From assembly GCF_017832355.1 (NCBI RefSeq), contig NZ_JAFIBY010000001.1, positions 1,550,001 through 1,614,000 on the forward strand: a DNA stretch of 64,000 nucleotides. The letters run 5' to 3'. Within the stretch, counting starts at the first letter, position 1. The number at the start of each line of letters is the position of its first letter. The notes beneath the pieces were generated by a model. The model saw only the letters and a list, made by a program, of their open reading frames with translations. It did not search any database and was not told the origin of the DNA. Below are positions 1 to 9,140 of this stretch, in pieces. The position numbers were made by a program, and so were the translations under genes. This stretch comes from Serratia sp. PL17 (lineage in GTDB: Bacteria; Pseudomonadota; Gammaproteobacteria; Enterobacterales; Enterobacteriaceae).

Positions 1-490
1 ACATTTTCAAGGTAATCCGGTAAGCGTTGCAGGACACCTGCCACAGTCAGGCGAACAAGCCAAAGCCTTCTCACTGGTTGCCAAAGACCTGTCAGACGTA
101 GCGCTGAGCAGCTTCGCAGGGCAACGTAAAGTCCTGAACATTTTCCCAAGTATTGATACTGGCGTTTGCGCGGCGTCAGTACGTAAATTCAATCAACTGG
201 CCAGCGGTCTGGATAATACCGTTGTGCTGTGCATTTCCTCCGATCTGCCATTTGCACAGTCACGTTTCTGTGGCGCAGAAGGTCTGAGCAACGTCGTCAC
301 TCTGTCTACCCTGCGTGGCGCAGAGTTCAAACAGGCTTACGGTGTTGAAATCGCTGAGGGTCCGTTGGCGGGTCTGACTGCCCGTGCCGTTGTGGTGTTG
401 GATGGTCAGGACAACGTGCTGTACAGCGAACTGGTGAATGAAATCACCAACGAGCCAGACTACGATGCAGCGCTGGCTGCGCTGAACTAA
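1..490 (+). CDS. tpx: Thiol peroxidase Tpx (5' end missing)
   Basis: Partial gene; the reading frame is open from base 2 and lacks only the first few codons (the usual N-terminus is MSQTVHFQGN and the window opens at HFQGN). Tpx is a periplasm/cytosol atypical 2-Cys peroxiredoxin that reduces lipid and alkyl hydroperoxides using thioredoxin. The peroxidatic Cys is visible in DTGVCAAS and the resolving Cys in SRFCGAEG, with the family spacing. The C-terminus is complete, so the protein is about 167 residues as in E. coli. It is followed by a hairpin terminator and faces tyrR, the normal enteric arrangement. Identification is secure. Confidence 0.97.
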   Translation, partial: HFQGNPVSVAGHLPQSGEQAKAFSLVAKDLSDVALSSFAGQRKVLNIFPSIDTGVCAASVRKFNQLASGLDNTVVLCISSDLPFAQSRFCGAEGLSNVVTLSTLRGAEFKQAYGVEIAEGPLAGLTARAVVVLDGQDNVLYSELVNEITNEPDYDAALAALN

Positions 491-497
491 TAAAAAA

Positions 498-523
498 GAC
501 CGGTAATTCACCGGCCTTTTTAC
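498..523 (+). terminator. Terminator of tpx
   Basis: Short hairpin CCGGT/ACCGG (500-504 and 510-514) directly after the tpx stop, preceded by A6 and followed by CCTTTTT. It looks rho-independent. Confidence 0.7.
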
Positions 524-528
524 CTTGA

Positions 529-556
529 AACGGGCGCTTATTGCGCCCGTTTTTTT
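529..556 (+). terminator. Second hairpin between tpx and tyrR
   Basis: Nine-base-pair stem AACGGGCGC/GCGCCCGTT (529-537, 543-551) with loop TTATT and a T7 run that reaches into the tyrR stop codon. The T run serves plus-strand transcripts best, so it backs up tpx termination; the stem could also act on tyrR mRNA. Confidence 0.8.
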
Positions 557-2126
557 ATTCTTCGCTTTCCTCTGCCGGCTTACGGCTACTTAAGCCATAC
601 TCCCGCAGTTTATTGGCGATCGCGGTATGCGAAACCCCCAAACGCTTTGCCAGTTTTCGCGTACTGGGGTAAGTACGGTACAACCGCGTCAGCACTGAGC
701 GTTCAAAACGTTTGCTGATGTCGTCAAGCGAACCGTCCAACACTTCATCACCCAGTGACATCTCAACGTCAAACTCCGGCAATACAATATCTTGTGGGCG
801 TAATTCGAAGCCTTCGGTTTGTGTCAACGCACGGTAGATCGCGTTTTTTAACTGCCGCACATTGCCCGGCCAGCCATATTTACTGAGGAAACTGCCCAGA
901 TCGTTCGCCAGCTTTGGTCGCGCTACACCCTGCTCATCGGCAAAGCGCGCCACAAACAGCTCGGTCAGCGGCATAATGTCTTGCGGGCGTTCACGTAACG
1001 GCGGAATGGTAATGGTCAGTACGTTAAGGCGGTAATAGAGATCCTCGCGGAACTCACCGCGCTGCACCAGCTCAATCAGGTTTTTCTGCGTCGCGCAGAT
1101 CACGCGCACATCCACATGCACTTCGTGTTCTTCACCGACCCGGCGGAAAGTGCCATCGTTAATAAAGCGCAGAAGTTTTGTCTGCATGCGCGGGGACATT
1201 TCACCGATTTCATCCAGCAGCACCGAACCACCGTGCGCCTGCTCGAAGAAGCCCTTCTTGCCTTCAAGCGCATTGGGATACGCACCCGCGGCATGACCGA
1301 ACAGTTCACTTTCCGCGACATCATCCGGCAATGCGGCACAGTTCAATGCCAGGAACGGTTGCTTGCCCCGCGGGCTACGCAGGTGACAAGCACGGGCCAG
1401 AATATCTTTGCCAGTACCGGTATCCCCCACAATCAGCAGTGGTGCATCCAGCATCGCTAACTTGCGGGCCTGGTCCAACACGTGACGCATTTTCGGGCTG
1501 GCGGCGACGATATGATCAAACTCGGTATCATCATTCACCGACAAATTCTGTAGCTGACGCCCCATACGTGCCGTAGATTTCAACATCACCACCGCGCCTA
1601 CGGCGGCACTCTGCTGGTTTTCGTCTTCCAGATAGATTGGCGTGATATCCATCAGGAAATCCTGGCTGCGGATCACGACACGTTCAGATTGCGGCGTCGT
1701 CTGTTCGCTCTCCAACCAGCGGTTGAAGTTATAACCCCCAATCAATGCAGTCGCGGTCTGATTACGGATCTTGTCTTCGCTGAAACCGAACAATGCCTGC
1801 GCTGCCGGGTTGGCCAGTTCAACCTTGCCTTTCATATCAATTGAAAATACCGGCTCCGGCATTGACTCCAACAGCGCACGCAGCGCACGGTGTTCACGCT
1901 CCGACGGCATGAAATTCACAGTACGGACATCTGTCACGCCGGCAATACGGCGGATCTCCGCCATCAGCGCACGGAAGGTGTCAAAGTCCAATTGGGAAAA
2001 GTTGAGGTAAATGCGGCCAATGGGATCGATTTCGATGCCACGTAAATCGATGCTGCGCAATACCAAAAGATCGAGCAACTCTCGAGTCAGACCGAGACGG
2101 TCTTCGCAAAAAACTTCCAAACGCAT
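555..2126 (-). CDS. tyrR: Transcriptional regulator TyrR
   Basis: 523 residues (E. coli 513). TyrR controls aromatic amino-acid synthesis and uptake, acting as repressor or activator with tyrosine, phenylalanine or tryptophan. Order of domains: N-terminal ACT domain (about 1-75), PAS domain (about 80-190), AAA+ domain with Walker A GDTGTGKD at 234-241 and Walker B VLLDE near 302-306, and a C-terminal Fis-type helix-turn-helix (about 480-515). Like other TyrR proteins it has GAYPNA near 281 where sigma-54 activators carry GAFTGA, so it should not contact sigma-54. It ends against the tpx terminators. The start is the ATG matching the conserved MRLEVFCEDRLG. Confidence 0.97.
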   Translation of the reverse strand: MRLEVFCEDRLGLTRELLDLLVLRSIDLRGIEIDPIGRIYLNFSQLDFDTFRALMAEIRRIAGVTDVRTVNFMPSEREHRALRALLESMPEPVFSIDMKGKVELANPAAQALFGFSEDKIRNQTATALIGGYNFNRWLESEQTTPQSERVVIRSQDFLMDITPIYLEDENQQSAAVGAVVMLKSTARMGRQLQNLSVNDDTEFDHIVAASPKMRHVLDQARKLAMLDAPLLIVGDTGTGKDILARACHLRSPRGKQPFLALNCAALPDDVAESELFGHAAGAYPNALEGKKGFFEQAHGGSVLLDEIGEMSPRMQTKLLRFINDGTFRRVGEEHEVHVDVRVICATQKNLIELVQRGEFREDLYYRLNVLTITIPPLRERPQDIMPLTELFVARFADEQGVARPKLANDLGSFLSKYGWPGNVRQLKNAIYRALTQTEGFELRPQDIVLPEFDVEMSLGDEVLDGSLDDISKRFERSVLTRLYRTYPSTRKLAKRLGVSHTAIANKLREYGLSSRKPAEESEE

Positions 2127-2455
2127 CAGTATTGGCCTTATCTCAGCAGGTGCGGGGATGACTGGCGATGATGATACTCTCTCACCTCAAGCGGTAGAAG
2201 CAATCTGTCAGCAAAAGTTGACAGAACTCTGATTTATCGCTGTTGTTGATGATTTTAAACGCAAGTGAATAACACCATCGGCGTCATTTTAGCTTATCTG
2301 TAGAGTGTTATCACAACCATCAATAAATTAGCAGATAAATATAATGCATTTGCAGGGGGATCGTCTTTCGTCAAGTGAGGGTTACGTCTTGGCGTTATCA
2401 AGGGCTGATCGAGGGCTAAATAAACAACGGCGCCAAAAGAGGCGCCGCCGATCGG
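2127..2455. other. tyrR promoter region and end of the psp transcript
   Basis: About 330 bases with no convincing gene. It holds the upstream region of tyrR and the ycjF terminator. I looked for a TyrR box (TGTAAA-N6-TTTACA) and did not find a convincing one; the stretch TGTAGAGTGTTATCACA near 2300 is only loosely symmetrical. Confidence 0.5.
2428..2447 (-). terminator. Terminator of psp-ycjX-ycjF operon
   Basis: Perfect CGGCGCC/GGCGCCG stem (2428-2434, 2441-2447) with a 6-base loop, just past the ycjF stop. On the minus strand it is followed by TTGTTTATTT, consistent with rho-independent termination. Confidence 0.8.
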
Positions 2456-3517
2456 TTATTTGGCTTTGTTGTCGCTTTTTTTCAGAGTGTCTTTCAATTG
2501 CCCCACCAATTGGCTGCGGAAATCACCCAGCTTTGGTTTTTCCCCTTCAAGCCAGGGCAACGGGCGGCATAGTTCCATCGCCTTGATACCCAGTCTGGCA
2601 GTCAGTAAGCCGGCCCCGATCCCCTGCGCCGCACGGGCAGAGAGTCTGGCCGCTAAATCTTGCGACATCCAATCCATACCCACTTCACGCACCAATTCTG
2701 ACGCGCCGGCAAAGGCAATATTCAACAACACCAACCGGAACAACCGCAGACGACTAAAGTAACCCAGTTCGATGCCATACAACGCCGCAATGCGGTTGAT
2801 AAGACGAATATTACGCCACGCGATAAACGCCATATCCACCATCGCCAGCGGACTGACAGCGATCATTAACGTAGACTCGGCTGCCGAGCGGCTAATTTCA
2901 CGCCGCGCCTGGTTATCCAGTACCGGTTGTACCAACTTGGCATAGAGCGCGACAACTTCACGATCGTTTTGAGTTTCATGCAGCGATGCCTGCCAACGTT
3001 GCAACGCGGGGTGCCCCTGATCGAGGCCCGCCTGGCGCGCCAGTTTTTCACAAAACTCACGCCCTTTACCCAGCCCGTGGCTATGCAGCAGCTCACGCGC
3101 GACATCGCGTTCTTCTGCACGCTGGCGCAACCGATATAACCGGCGCCACTCGGTCACGACCGAGCCCACACCGGCAAAGACGATCAAACCGCCTGCCACG
3201 CCGCCGCCCAGGGCGATCCAATCCTGCTGTACCCAGGCGGTATGCACCCACTGTACGCCCTGTGCCACCACGCTAATGCCAAACAGCCCCAGCCCAGCGG
3301 TGACCATTTTGCGCCACAGACTGCGTTTGGGTTTCAGCGCCGCGTTAATAATGCCTTCGGCGCGCCCTTCTTCCTCTTCTTGTTCTAACTCCGGCGCCGC
3401 AGGGAAAAAGTGCTCAGCCTGCTGTTCGTCAAACGCCACATTGGCGCGCAACACAGGCTCTTGCGGCGCTTGTAACGGTTCTTCAAAATCGATACGCGGT
3501 TTTATCGGCTCGCTCAT
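2456..3517 (-). CDS. ycjF: YcjF, UPF0283 inner-membrane protein
   Basis: 353 residues, full family length. The N-terminal ~70 residues are hydrophilic and acidic (an EQEEEEGR stretch). Two hydrophobic segments follow near 75-120 (ending [16 protein letters not shown]) and more near 220-290 in the C-terminal half. Molecular function is not established. It travels with ycjX and the psp genes, so an envelope-stress role is likely. The ATG overlaps the ycjX stop by four bases (ATGA), implying translational coupling. It is the last gene of the psp transcript, before a strong terminator. Confidence 0.93.
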   Translation of the reverse strand: MSEPIKPRIDFEEPLQAPQEPVLRANVAFDEQQAEHFFPAAPELEQEEEEGRAEGIINAALKPKRSLWRKMVTAGLGLFGISVVAQGVQWVHTAWVQQDWIALGGGVAGGLIVFAGVGSVVTEWRRLYRLRQRAEERDVARELLHSHGLGKGREFCEKLARQAGLDQGHPALQRWQASLHETQNDREVVALYAKLVQPVLDNQARREISRSAAESTLMIAVSPLAMVDMAFIAWRNIRLINRIAALYGIELGYFSRLRLFRLVLLNIAFAGASELVREVGMDWMSQDLAARLSARAAQGIGAGLLTARLGIKAMELCRPLPWLEGEKPKLGDFRSQLVGQLKDTLKKSDNKAK

Positions 3518-4911
3518 CGCAATTTATCTCCCAGTAAAAACTCCATTACCGCGTCCAAACGGATATGCGGTAATGGACTGTCCACACTCATGGCGCGTGG
3601 ACGAAACTCATCGAAATGGAAGCCCTGATTCTGCCAAAATGCCGGCCCCGGCAAACGCGCGGGGACTTCGCCGGGGAATACCGTCAGCGGTGCGCCGTCG
3701 TTCAGGCGGTTGCCCTTTAACGCCGGGATCCGCTGCCCCTGATGGTCAACAATGCCACTTTCAGTGGCCTGCACCGAAGCCAGCCCGACGCAATCCATGC
3801 TGATCCCCTCAAACGCGGCATTCTGCCATGCCTCCTGCACTAACTGTTGCAACAGCGACACCAAATTGGCGTGTTGGTCGGCAGTGATGTGATCGGCCTT
3901 GGTGGCAGCGAACATCAGTTTATCGATGGTGGGTGAAAATAACCGGCGAAACAGCGTACGCTTACCGTAGTGGAAGCTCTGCATCAATTGGGTCAGCGCC
4001 AGCCGCATATCGTTAAACGCCTGTGGACCGCTGTTGAGTGGTTGCAGGCAATCCACCAGCACGATCTGACGATCGAACCGGACAAAATGTTCTTTATAAA
4101 AGTTTTTGACGATCGTCTGGCAGTAATAATTGAAACGCGCTCGCAGCATGCCGATGTTGCTGTGTTTATCTGCCTGTGCCAGTTTCGACTCACCGAGACT
4201 GTCCACATTTGGCCATGGGAAGAACTGCAATGCGGGTGCGCCTGCCAGATCGCCCGGCAGTACAAAACGGCCCGGCTGAATAAAATGCAGCCCTTCGCTT
4301 TTACAGCGCAATAGGTAGTCGGTATAGGCTTGGGCGATCGCCGCAAGCTTGTTTTCATCAGCCGGGGCGAGCGGATCACAACTTTTGCACAGTTCCAGCC
4401 AAGGTTTGGCCCACTCGGCACGATCGCCCTGCAGTAAGCCCGCCATTTGACGCGACCAGGCCAGGTAATCCTGTTCCAGCATCGGCAAATCCAACAACCA
4501 CTCCCCTGGATAATCAACAATCTCCAGATACAGCGTTGAGGTGTCTTTGAAATGGCGGAGCAGTGAATCATTGGAGCGGTAACGTAGCGCCAGACGAATT
4601 TCGCTGACGCCACGGGTCGGGGTTGGCCAACTTGGCGGTGTGCCATAAAGCTGTGCCAGCCCTTCATCATACGTAAAACGCTGAATGCCAAGATCGCGCT
4701 GCGGGATACGCTTTACACCCAGCAGCCGCTCTTCACGCACGGGTGAGAACAGCGGCATGCGCGCACCGCTGTGAACGTGCAGCAATTGATTGACGAAGGC
4801 AGTGATAAAAGCCGTTTTGCCGCTACGGCTAAGGCCGGTTACCGCCAGACGCAGGTGGCGATCCATTCCGCGGTTGACCAGCGACGTTAACTCATTTTGC
4901 AGTCGTTTCAT
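3514..4911 (-). CDS. ycjX: YcjX, P-loop NTPase of the psp operon
   Basis: 465 residues. A P-loop protein of the DUF463/YcjX family with Walker A GLSRSGKT at 26-33. It is co-transcribed with psp genes; its biochemical activity is uncertain, though GTP binding is reported in the family. I chose the ATG giving MKRLQNEL, which matches the E. coli start and has AGGAGAA four bases upstream; a longer frame begins eight codons earlier but lacks that site. The start lies inside the last codons of pspD (20-base overlap). The stop overlaps the ycjF start. Confidence 0.94.
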   Translation of the reverse strand: MKRLQNELTSLVNRGMDRHLRLAVTGLSRSGKTAFITAFVNQLLHVHSGARMPLFSPVREERLLGVKRIPQRDLGIQRFTYDEGLAQLYGTPPSWPTPTRGVSEIRLALRYRSNDSLLRHFKDTSTLYLEIVDYPGEWLLDLPMLEQDYLAWSRQMAGLLQGDRAEWAKPWLELCKSCDPLAPADENKLAAIAQAYTDYLLRCKSEGLHFIQPGRFVLPGDLAGAPALQFFPWPNVDSLGESKLAQADKHSNIGMLRARFNYYCQTIVKNFYKEHFVRFDRQIVLVDCLQPLNSGPQAFNDMRLALTQLMQSFHYGKRTLFRRLFSPTIDKLMFAATKADHITADQHANLVSLLQQLVQEAWQNAAFEGISMDCVGLASVQATESGIVDHQGQRIPALKGNRLNDGAPLTVFPGEVPARLPGPAFWQNQGFHFDEFRPRAMSVDSPLPHIRLDAVMEFLLGDKLR

Positions 4912-5158
4912 TGTTCTCCTTGGCATAACGCCCAAATACTTTGTTCAGGCCTTTGCGGAACAAGGGTTCCAGAACCAGCGTCAGTACAAAGCGAATCGGT
5001 TTGCGACCGACGGTCCGCAACAGCCAGCCGGCCGCGCCTGCAGGACCGTAATTCAGTAACGCTATGATGATGACTTTAGACAATGTCTTCAACATTGCAC
5101 CGGCTCCTTGTTTAAATCCACCGGATTTAACGGTGTTTACGGCATGGATTTTGTTCAC
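4892..5158 (-). CDS. pspD: Phage shock protein D
   Basis: About 88 residues, somewhat longer at the N-terminus than E. coli PspD (73). The core NYGPAGAAGWLLRTVGRKP matches the conserved PspD centre (RYGPAGVAGW). It is a small peripheral inner-membrane protein of the phage shock response with unclear function. There is no ATG: GTG at 5158 sits nine bases after a strong GGAGG, while a TTG two codons earlier is too close to it, so GTG is the better start. The 84-base gap from pspC holds a CCTGCGC/GCGCAGG hairpin. Confidence 0.88.
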   Translation of the reverse strand: MNKIHAVNTVKSGGFKQGAGAMLKTLSKVIIIALLNYGPAGAAGWLLRTVGRKPIRFVLTLVLEPLFRKGLNKVFGRYAKENNETTAK

Positions 5159-5215
5159 TATCAATGCCCTCCGGCACAGTTGGGTTCAAAAGGATGTCAC
5201 GGGTGCAATGCCTGA

Positions 5216-5232
5216 CCTGCGCCAAGCGCAGG
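5216..5232 (-). repeat. Hairpin between pspC and pspD
   Basis: Perfect 7-bp inverted repeat CCTGCGC-N3-GCGCAGG just after the pspC stop on the minus strand. It has no T run, so it more likely modulates mRNA stability or pspD expression than terminates transcription. Confidence 0.45.
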
Positions 5233-5242
5233 CCTTCGCACG

Positions 5243-5602
5243 CTATAACTTGCGGAAACGACTCTGCACGCCAAAGGTATCCGACGTCACATAACGCTCA
5301 ACCTGCCGCAATTGCTGTTCGCCACTGCCCAATTCATATTCAAGCTGGTCAAGCAACTGCCGCGGTGATTTTTGCTGTTCGCCTTCGAAGCGGCTGGCCG
5401 GTGCTTCGTCCAACACAAACACCAACGCGAAATACGCGATCAAGGTGAAGAAAAACAGCCCGAAGAACATCGATAACACCACAATCACGCGGATCAACCG
5501 CACCGGCACGTCAAAGTAATGGGCTAAACCGGCGCAGACCCCCTTCAGCATCCCTTCCTCAGGAACGCGATAAAGCTTTTTGCTGCCCAGAGTCGTGTTC
5601 AT
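5243..5602 (-). CDS. pspC: Phage shock protein C
   Basis: 119 residues, identical in length to E. coli PspC. An inner-membrane protein that with PspB senses envelope stress and releases PspA from PspF. The PspC domain is visible at the N-terminus (KLYRVPEEGMLKGVCAGLAHYFD), followed by one hydrophobic segment (VIVVLSMFFGLFFFTLIAYF, about 41-60) and a hydrophilic C-terminal leucine-rich tail. The ATG overlaps the pspB TGA by one base (ATGA), so translation is probably coupled; a TTG one codon upstream is not needed. Confidence 0.97.
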   Translation of the reverse strand: MNTTLGSKKLYRVPEEGMLKGVCAGLAHYFDVPVRLIRVIVVLSMFFGLFFFTLIAYFALVFVLDEAPASRFEGEQQKSPRQLLDQLEYELGSGEQQLRQVERYVTSDTFGVQSRFRKL

Positions 5603-5829
5603 CAAGACTGTCTCCAGTTCGGGTGTTCTGCATCGAGGATCTCTTCCAGCGCCTGGATGCGTTCACGCATGCGCTTGGCATCTTCGGCCAACTGCGCCAA
5701 CCGCTGCATTTCCTGATGGCTTAGCTGAATGCCGTTTTGTTGCCGATTGCTGTAATGCAGCCAAAGCCAAATCGGTGCGACAAACAACACAAAGATTGTC
5801 AACGGAATGGCAAGTAATAGAGCACTCAT
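5602..5829 (-). CDS. pspB: Phage shock protein B
   Basis: 75 residues. One N-terminal transmembrane helix (about 3-24) followed by a cytoplasmic coiled coil (about 40-68, LAQLAEDAKRMRERIQALEEIL). It partners PspC in sensing inner-membrane stress and is a positive regulator of the response. AGGAAAAGAA precedes the ATG. It lies 59 bases downstream of pspA and overlaps pspC. Confidence 0.97.
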   Translation of the reverse strand: MSALLLAIPLTIFVLFVAPIWLWLHYSNRQQNGIQLSHQEMQRLAQLAEDAKRMRERIQALEEILDAEHPNWRQS

Positions 5830-5888
5830 TTCTTTTCCTTCTCAATGCGTCTTGGGTTGGCGGCCACACCACCGTGGCCGCTGCCGCC

Positions 5889-6554
5889 TTACTCAGAGCG
5901 GTTCATTTTAGCTTTCAGCGCCGCCAGTTGCTCACTGATCGCGTCGTCAGCTTTTAATTCGGCAAATTCTTGATCCAGAGACTTCTTTTTGCCGATGATG
6001 ACGCTTTCTGCCTCGGCTTCCATATGGTCAATGCGGCGTTCGAACTGTTCGAAACGCGCCATTGCCTCATCCAACTTGCCGCTGTCGAGCTGACGGCGTA
6101 CGTCGCGGGAAGACGACGCGGCCTGATGGCGTAATGTCAGGGCCTGCTGACGAGCACGAGTTTCGGTTAGCTTGTTTTCCAGCTCGCCGATTTCGCTTTT
6201 CATACGGGCCAGCGTTTCTTCTACGGTAGAGACTTCATGAGTCAACGTAGCGATCAGGTCAGCCACTTTTTGTTTTTCGATCAGGGCGGCACGCGCCAGA
6301 TCTTCTTTATCTTTACGCAGTGCCAGTTCAGCTTTGTCCTGCCAGTCGCTAAGCTGGTTTTCACCCTGCTCAATGCGGCGCAGCAATTGTTTCTTCTCCG
6401 CCAGCGCGCGTGCTGAGGTAGAGCGGACTTCAACCAACGTGTCTTCCATTTCCTGGATCATCAAACGCACGAGCTTTTGCGGATCCTCTGCCTTATCCAG
6501 CAGCGTATTAATGTTGGCGTTCACGATGTCGGCAAAACGAGAAAAAATACCCAT
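5889..6554 (-). CDS. pspA: Phage shock protein A
   Basis: 221 residues (E. coli 222). An ESCRT-III-like membrane-binding protein that stabilises stressed inner membrane and, when idle, inhibits PspF. The sequence starts with the conserved amphipathic helix ([20 protein letters not shown]) and is then almost entirely charged coiled coil. First gene of the pspABCD-ycjXF operon. Its sigma-54 promoter lies about 75 bases upstream. AGGAAG precedes the ATG. Confidence 0.98.
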   Translation of the reverse strand: MGIFSRFADIVNANINTLLDKAEDPQKLVRLMIQEMEDTLVEVRSTSARALAEKKQLLRRIEQGENQLSDWQDKAELALRKDKEDLARAALIEKQKVADLIATLTHEVSTVEETLARMKSEIGELENKLTETRARQQALTLRHQAASSSRDVRRQLDSGKLDEAMARFEQFERRIDHMEAEAESVIIGKKKSLDQEFAELKADDAISEQLAALKAKMNRSE

Positions 6555-6625
6555 AATTCACTTCCTCTTGGTTCTGATGGCGTCTGAAGCGCCGCGTTAG
6601 GTCATACAGATTGCCCAAAGACTTA

Positions 6626-6642
6626 ATCAAAACCCGTGCCAA
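6626..6642 (-). promoter_or_regulatory. Sigma-54 promoter of pspA
   Basis: On the minus strand the sequence reads TTGGCACGGGTTTTGAT, a clear -24 (TGGCACG) and slightly imperfect -12 (TTGAT for TTGCA) element at the right spacing. Transcription would start near 6614 and run into pspA. The AT-rich 40 bases upstream could hold an IHF bend, but I see no exact IHF consensus. Confidence 0.88.
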
Positions 6643-6683
6643 CTTTTATATTATTGAATATAAACGATTATTTATTTTTGACT

Positions 6684-6704
6684 CTCTACACACATACTGT
6701 AGAG
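6684..6704. promoter_or_regulatory. Probable PspF-binding enhancer in the pspF-pspA gap
   Basis: Perfect inverted repeat CTCTACA-N7-TGTAGAG about 42 bases beyond the -24 element of pspA and 35 bases before pspF. The position is that of the upstream activating sequences known for psp, and binding there would also repress pspF itself. The link to PspF is inferred from position. Confidence 0.6.
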
Positions 6705-6738
6705 TGATTATTTTCACCAAACATTGGCGAATTTCATC

Positions 6739-7746
6739 ATGAGCGAACAGTTAGAAAACCTGCTGGGCGAAGCAAACGCCTTTGTCGAAGTATTGGAGCA
6801 AGTCTCGAAACTGGCAAAGCTGAACAAACCGGTGTTGGTGATCGGTGAGCGCGGGACAGGTAAAGAGTTGATTGCTCACCGATTACATTACCTTTCCAAT
6901 CGTTGGCAGGGGCCGTTCATTTCACTTAACTGCGCCGCATTGAACGAAAACCTGCTGGATTCAGAGCTGTTCGGCCACGAGGCGGGGGCCTTTACCGGTG
7001 CGCAAAAGCGCCATTTGGGCCGCTTTGAACGTGCCGACGGCGGTACCCTATTTCTCGACGAACTGGCCACCGCCCCCATGTTGGTGCAGGAGAAACTGTT
7101 AAGGGTCATTGAATATGGTCATCTGGAACGCGTCGGCGGCAGCCAGCCATTACAGGTTGATGTGCGCCTCGTGTGCGCAACCAATGACGATTTGCCTGCA
7201 CTGGCTGCGGCGGGTAAATTCCGTGCCGATCTGCTGGACCGGCTGGCATTCGACGTAGTCCAGTTACCGCCGTTGCGTCAGCGACAACAAGACATCATGT
7301 TGCTGGCCGAGCATTTTGCGATTCAAATGTGCCGCGAGCTGTCGCTGTCATTGTTTCCTGGTTTTACCGAGCGGGCCAAAGACACCTTGCTTGGCTATCA
7401 CTGGCCGGGCAACGTGCGCGAATTGAAAAACGTGGTGGAGCGTTCAGTGTATCGACACGGTACCAGCGCCAGCGAACTGGACGAGATTGTCATTAATCCC
7501 TTTGCCCAACGGGCAAGTTCACCGCGGCCTTCTGAACACGTCACCCGTGAGGATGGCCCCTCTCTACCAATGGATTTAAAAACGTGGCAGTTGGCACAGG
7601 AAAAGTCGTTAATCGAAGCGGCGCTGCAACAGGGGAGATTTAATCAGCGCAAAGCGGCTGAACTGCTGGGGCTGACCTATCACCAGTTGCGCGGCATGCT
7701 TAAAAAGCACGCGTTATTGCAAAATGGTGAGGCGGACGAAGAATAA
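6739..7746 (+). CDS. pspF: PspF, sigma-54 activator of the psp operon
   Basis: 335 residues. An enhancer-binding AAA+ ATPase without a receiver domain, as typical of PspF. Walker A GERGTGKE at 36-43, the sigma-54 contact loop GAFTGA at 83-88, Walker B TLFLDE at 103-108, and a C-terminal Fis-type helix-turn-helix (about 285-325, NQRKAAELLGLTYHQLRGML). It is divergent from pspA. I chose the ATG of MSEQLENLLGEAN, which fits the E. coli start; a TTG five codons earlier is also in frame and no strong Shine-Dalgarno decides. Activity is held in check by PspA. Confidence 0.96.
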   Translation: MSEQLENLLGEANAFVEVLEQVSKLAKLNKPVLVIGERGTGKELIAHRLHYLSNRWQGPFISLNCAALNENLLDSELFGHEAGAFTGAQKRHLGRFERADGGTLFLDELATAPMLVQEKLLRVIEYGHLERVGGSQPLQVDVRLVCATNDDLPALAAAGKFRADLLDRLAFDVVQLPPLRQRQQDIMLLAEHFAIQMCRELSLSLFPGFTERAKDTLLGYHWPGNVRELKNVVERSVYRHGTSASELDEIVINPFAQRASSPRPSEHVTREDGPSLPMDLKTWQLAQEKSLIEAALQQGRFNQRKAAELLGLTYHQLRGMLKKHALLQNGEADEE

Positions 7747-7758
7747 CAGGCAAAAAAA

Positions 7759-7778
7759 AGCCAGCACCCGAGCTGGCT
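7759..7778 (-). terminator. Hairpin between pspF and the zinc operon
   Basis: AGCCAGC/GCTGGCT stem with a 6-base loop. The T8 run follows on the minus strand and there are only two Ts on the plus strand, so it looks built to end transcription coming from the COG0523 operon (stop at 7941) rather than from pspF, though it could serve both. Confidence 0.65.
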
Positions 7779-7940
7779 TAAAAAACACTGGAAGCAATGT
7801 GAGCAATGTCGTGCCTTTCACAGCTGAACCACCGTGTACGTGGCCTTCCGTGAACTGCCAAATGATGATAATAGTTATCAGTATCATCTGTAAAGCACTT
7901 TGTTGAGAATTTTTCTCATTACCACACTGTCATTGTGCAA

Positions 7941-9128
7941 TTACCACTCAGGGAAGGGATCTGCCAGCTCATGCCAATAATCTACCCCCGCCGCCATTTC
8001 CTCATCACTCAGCAGGCAAGCGTCAAGTAAACGCGTTATTTCAGCCTCCTGCAGGTTTTGTCCGATAAAGACCAATTCCTGACGCATATCGCCAAAGGGT
8101 TCCACCCAGTTGTCCATAATATGCGCCCGGGTCTCTTCATCTTGTGGCCAGTTTTCCTGGGCAATCGCACGCCAGAACGTGCCCGCAAGCCCATAATGAG
8201 CGATGCCACCGGCCTGACTCCACTGTCCAGCCTGACGCGGGCGTGTCGCCAACCAGTAGAACCCTTTGGAACGTAACAGCTTGCCACCGCCCCAATCGCC
8301 ATTAATCACGCGGTAAAACTTATCGGGTGCAAAAGGCCGCCTGGCCCGGTAAACGAAACTGCTGATGCCATAGTTTTCTGTTTCAGGCAGATGTTCACCA
8401 CGCAGTTCCTTAAGCCAACCCGGTGCCTGCTGTGCTTTATCAAAACTGAAGCTGCCCGTGTTCAATACCGCCTCCAATGGCACCTTGCCGGGGGAGATGG
8501 CGATAATAGTGGCGTCCGGATTCAGACTGGCGAGCAACGCCATCACCTCACCCTGCTGTTCTGGGGTCAGCAAATCCGTTTTGCTGACCAGCATCACATC
8601 GCAGAACTCAATTTGTTCTATCAGCAGATCCGCCACGCTGCGTAAATCGTCTTCACCCAGGCTTTGCCCTGCCTCTTGCAGCGTTTGTGCCTGCTGGTAT
8701 TGCTGGATAAAATTCACCCCGTCCACCACGGTGACCAACGTGTCCAACCGGGCGAATTGCGACAGGCTTTCCCCTTGTTCGTCTTCAAAGGTGAAGGTTT
8801 CTGCCACCGGCAAGGGTTCGGAAATGCCACTGGATTCGATCAGCAGATAATCAAAACGACCGGCCTGCGCCAGTTCACGCACCGAAATCAGCAGATCTTC
8901 GCGCAATGTGCAGCAGATACAGCCATTGCTCATCTCCACCAATTTTTCCTGCTGGCGATCGAGCTGAACTTCGTTCTCTACCAATGCGGCATCGATGTTC
9001 ACTTCGCTCATGTCGTTAACGATCACCGCCACACGCATGCCCTGGCGATTATTCAGGATATGGTTCAATACTGTGGTCTTACCGGCGCCGAGAAAACCGG
9101 AAAGCACGGTTACGGGTAATGGATTCAT
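7941..9128 (-). CDS. COG0523 GTPase, zinc-linked metallochaperone (CobW/ZigA type)
   Basis: 395 residues. A G3E-family P-loop GTPase: Walker A GFLGAGKT at 11-18, the metal-binding GCICC motif (Cys70, Cys72, Cys73), ESSGISEP in the switch region, SKTD nucleotide specificity motif near 180, and a CobW C-terminal domain (about 255-375). Subgroups of this family that sit behind Zur boxes deliver zinc to client proteins under starvation (ZigA, YciC, ZNG1). Third and last gene after folE2 and gamma-CA. I chose the ATG of [11 protein letters not shown], with GAGGAA just upstream. The exact client is unknown. Confidence 0.9.
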   Translation of the reverse strand: MNPLPVTVLSGFLGAGKTTVLNHILNNRQGMRVAVIVNDMSEVNIDAALVENEVQLDRQQEKLVEMSNGCICCTLREDLLISVRELAQAGRFDYLLIESSGISEPLPVAETFTFEDEQGESLSQFARLDTLVTVVDGVNFIQQYQQAQTLQEAGQSLGEDDLRSVADLLIEQIEFCDVMLVSKTDLLTPEQQGEVMALLASLNPDATIIAISPGKVPLEAVLNTGSFSFDKAQQAPGWLKELRGEHLPETENYGISSFVYRARRPFAPDKFYRVINGDWGGGKLLRSKGFYWLATRPRQAGQWSQAGGIAHYGLAGTFWRAIAQENWPQDEETRAHIMDNWVEPFGDMRQELVFIGQNLQEAEITRLLDACLLSDEEMAAGVDYWHELADPFPEW

Positions 9129-9140
9129 GAAATTCCTCAC

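Noticed and set aside
2344-2586. 80-codon frame at the ycjF end
   Set aside because: It overlaps the ycjF stop and terminator antisense and has no support.
3993-4691. 232-codon minus-strand frame within ycjX
   Set aside because: It shares the DNA of ycjX in another frame and has no family match; ycjX has a clear P-loop and start.
7724-7906. 60-codon frame after pspF
   Set aside because: It spans the terminator hairpin; composition and lack of a ribosome-binding site argue against it.
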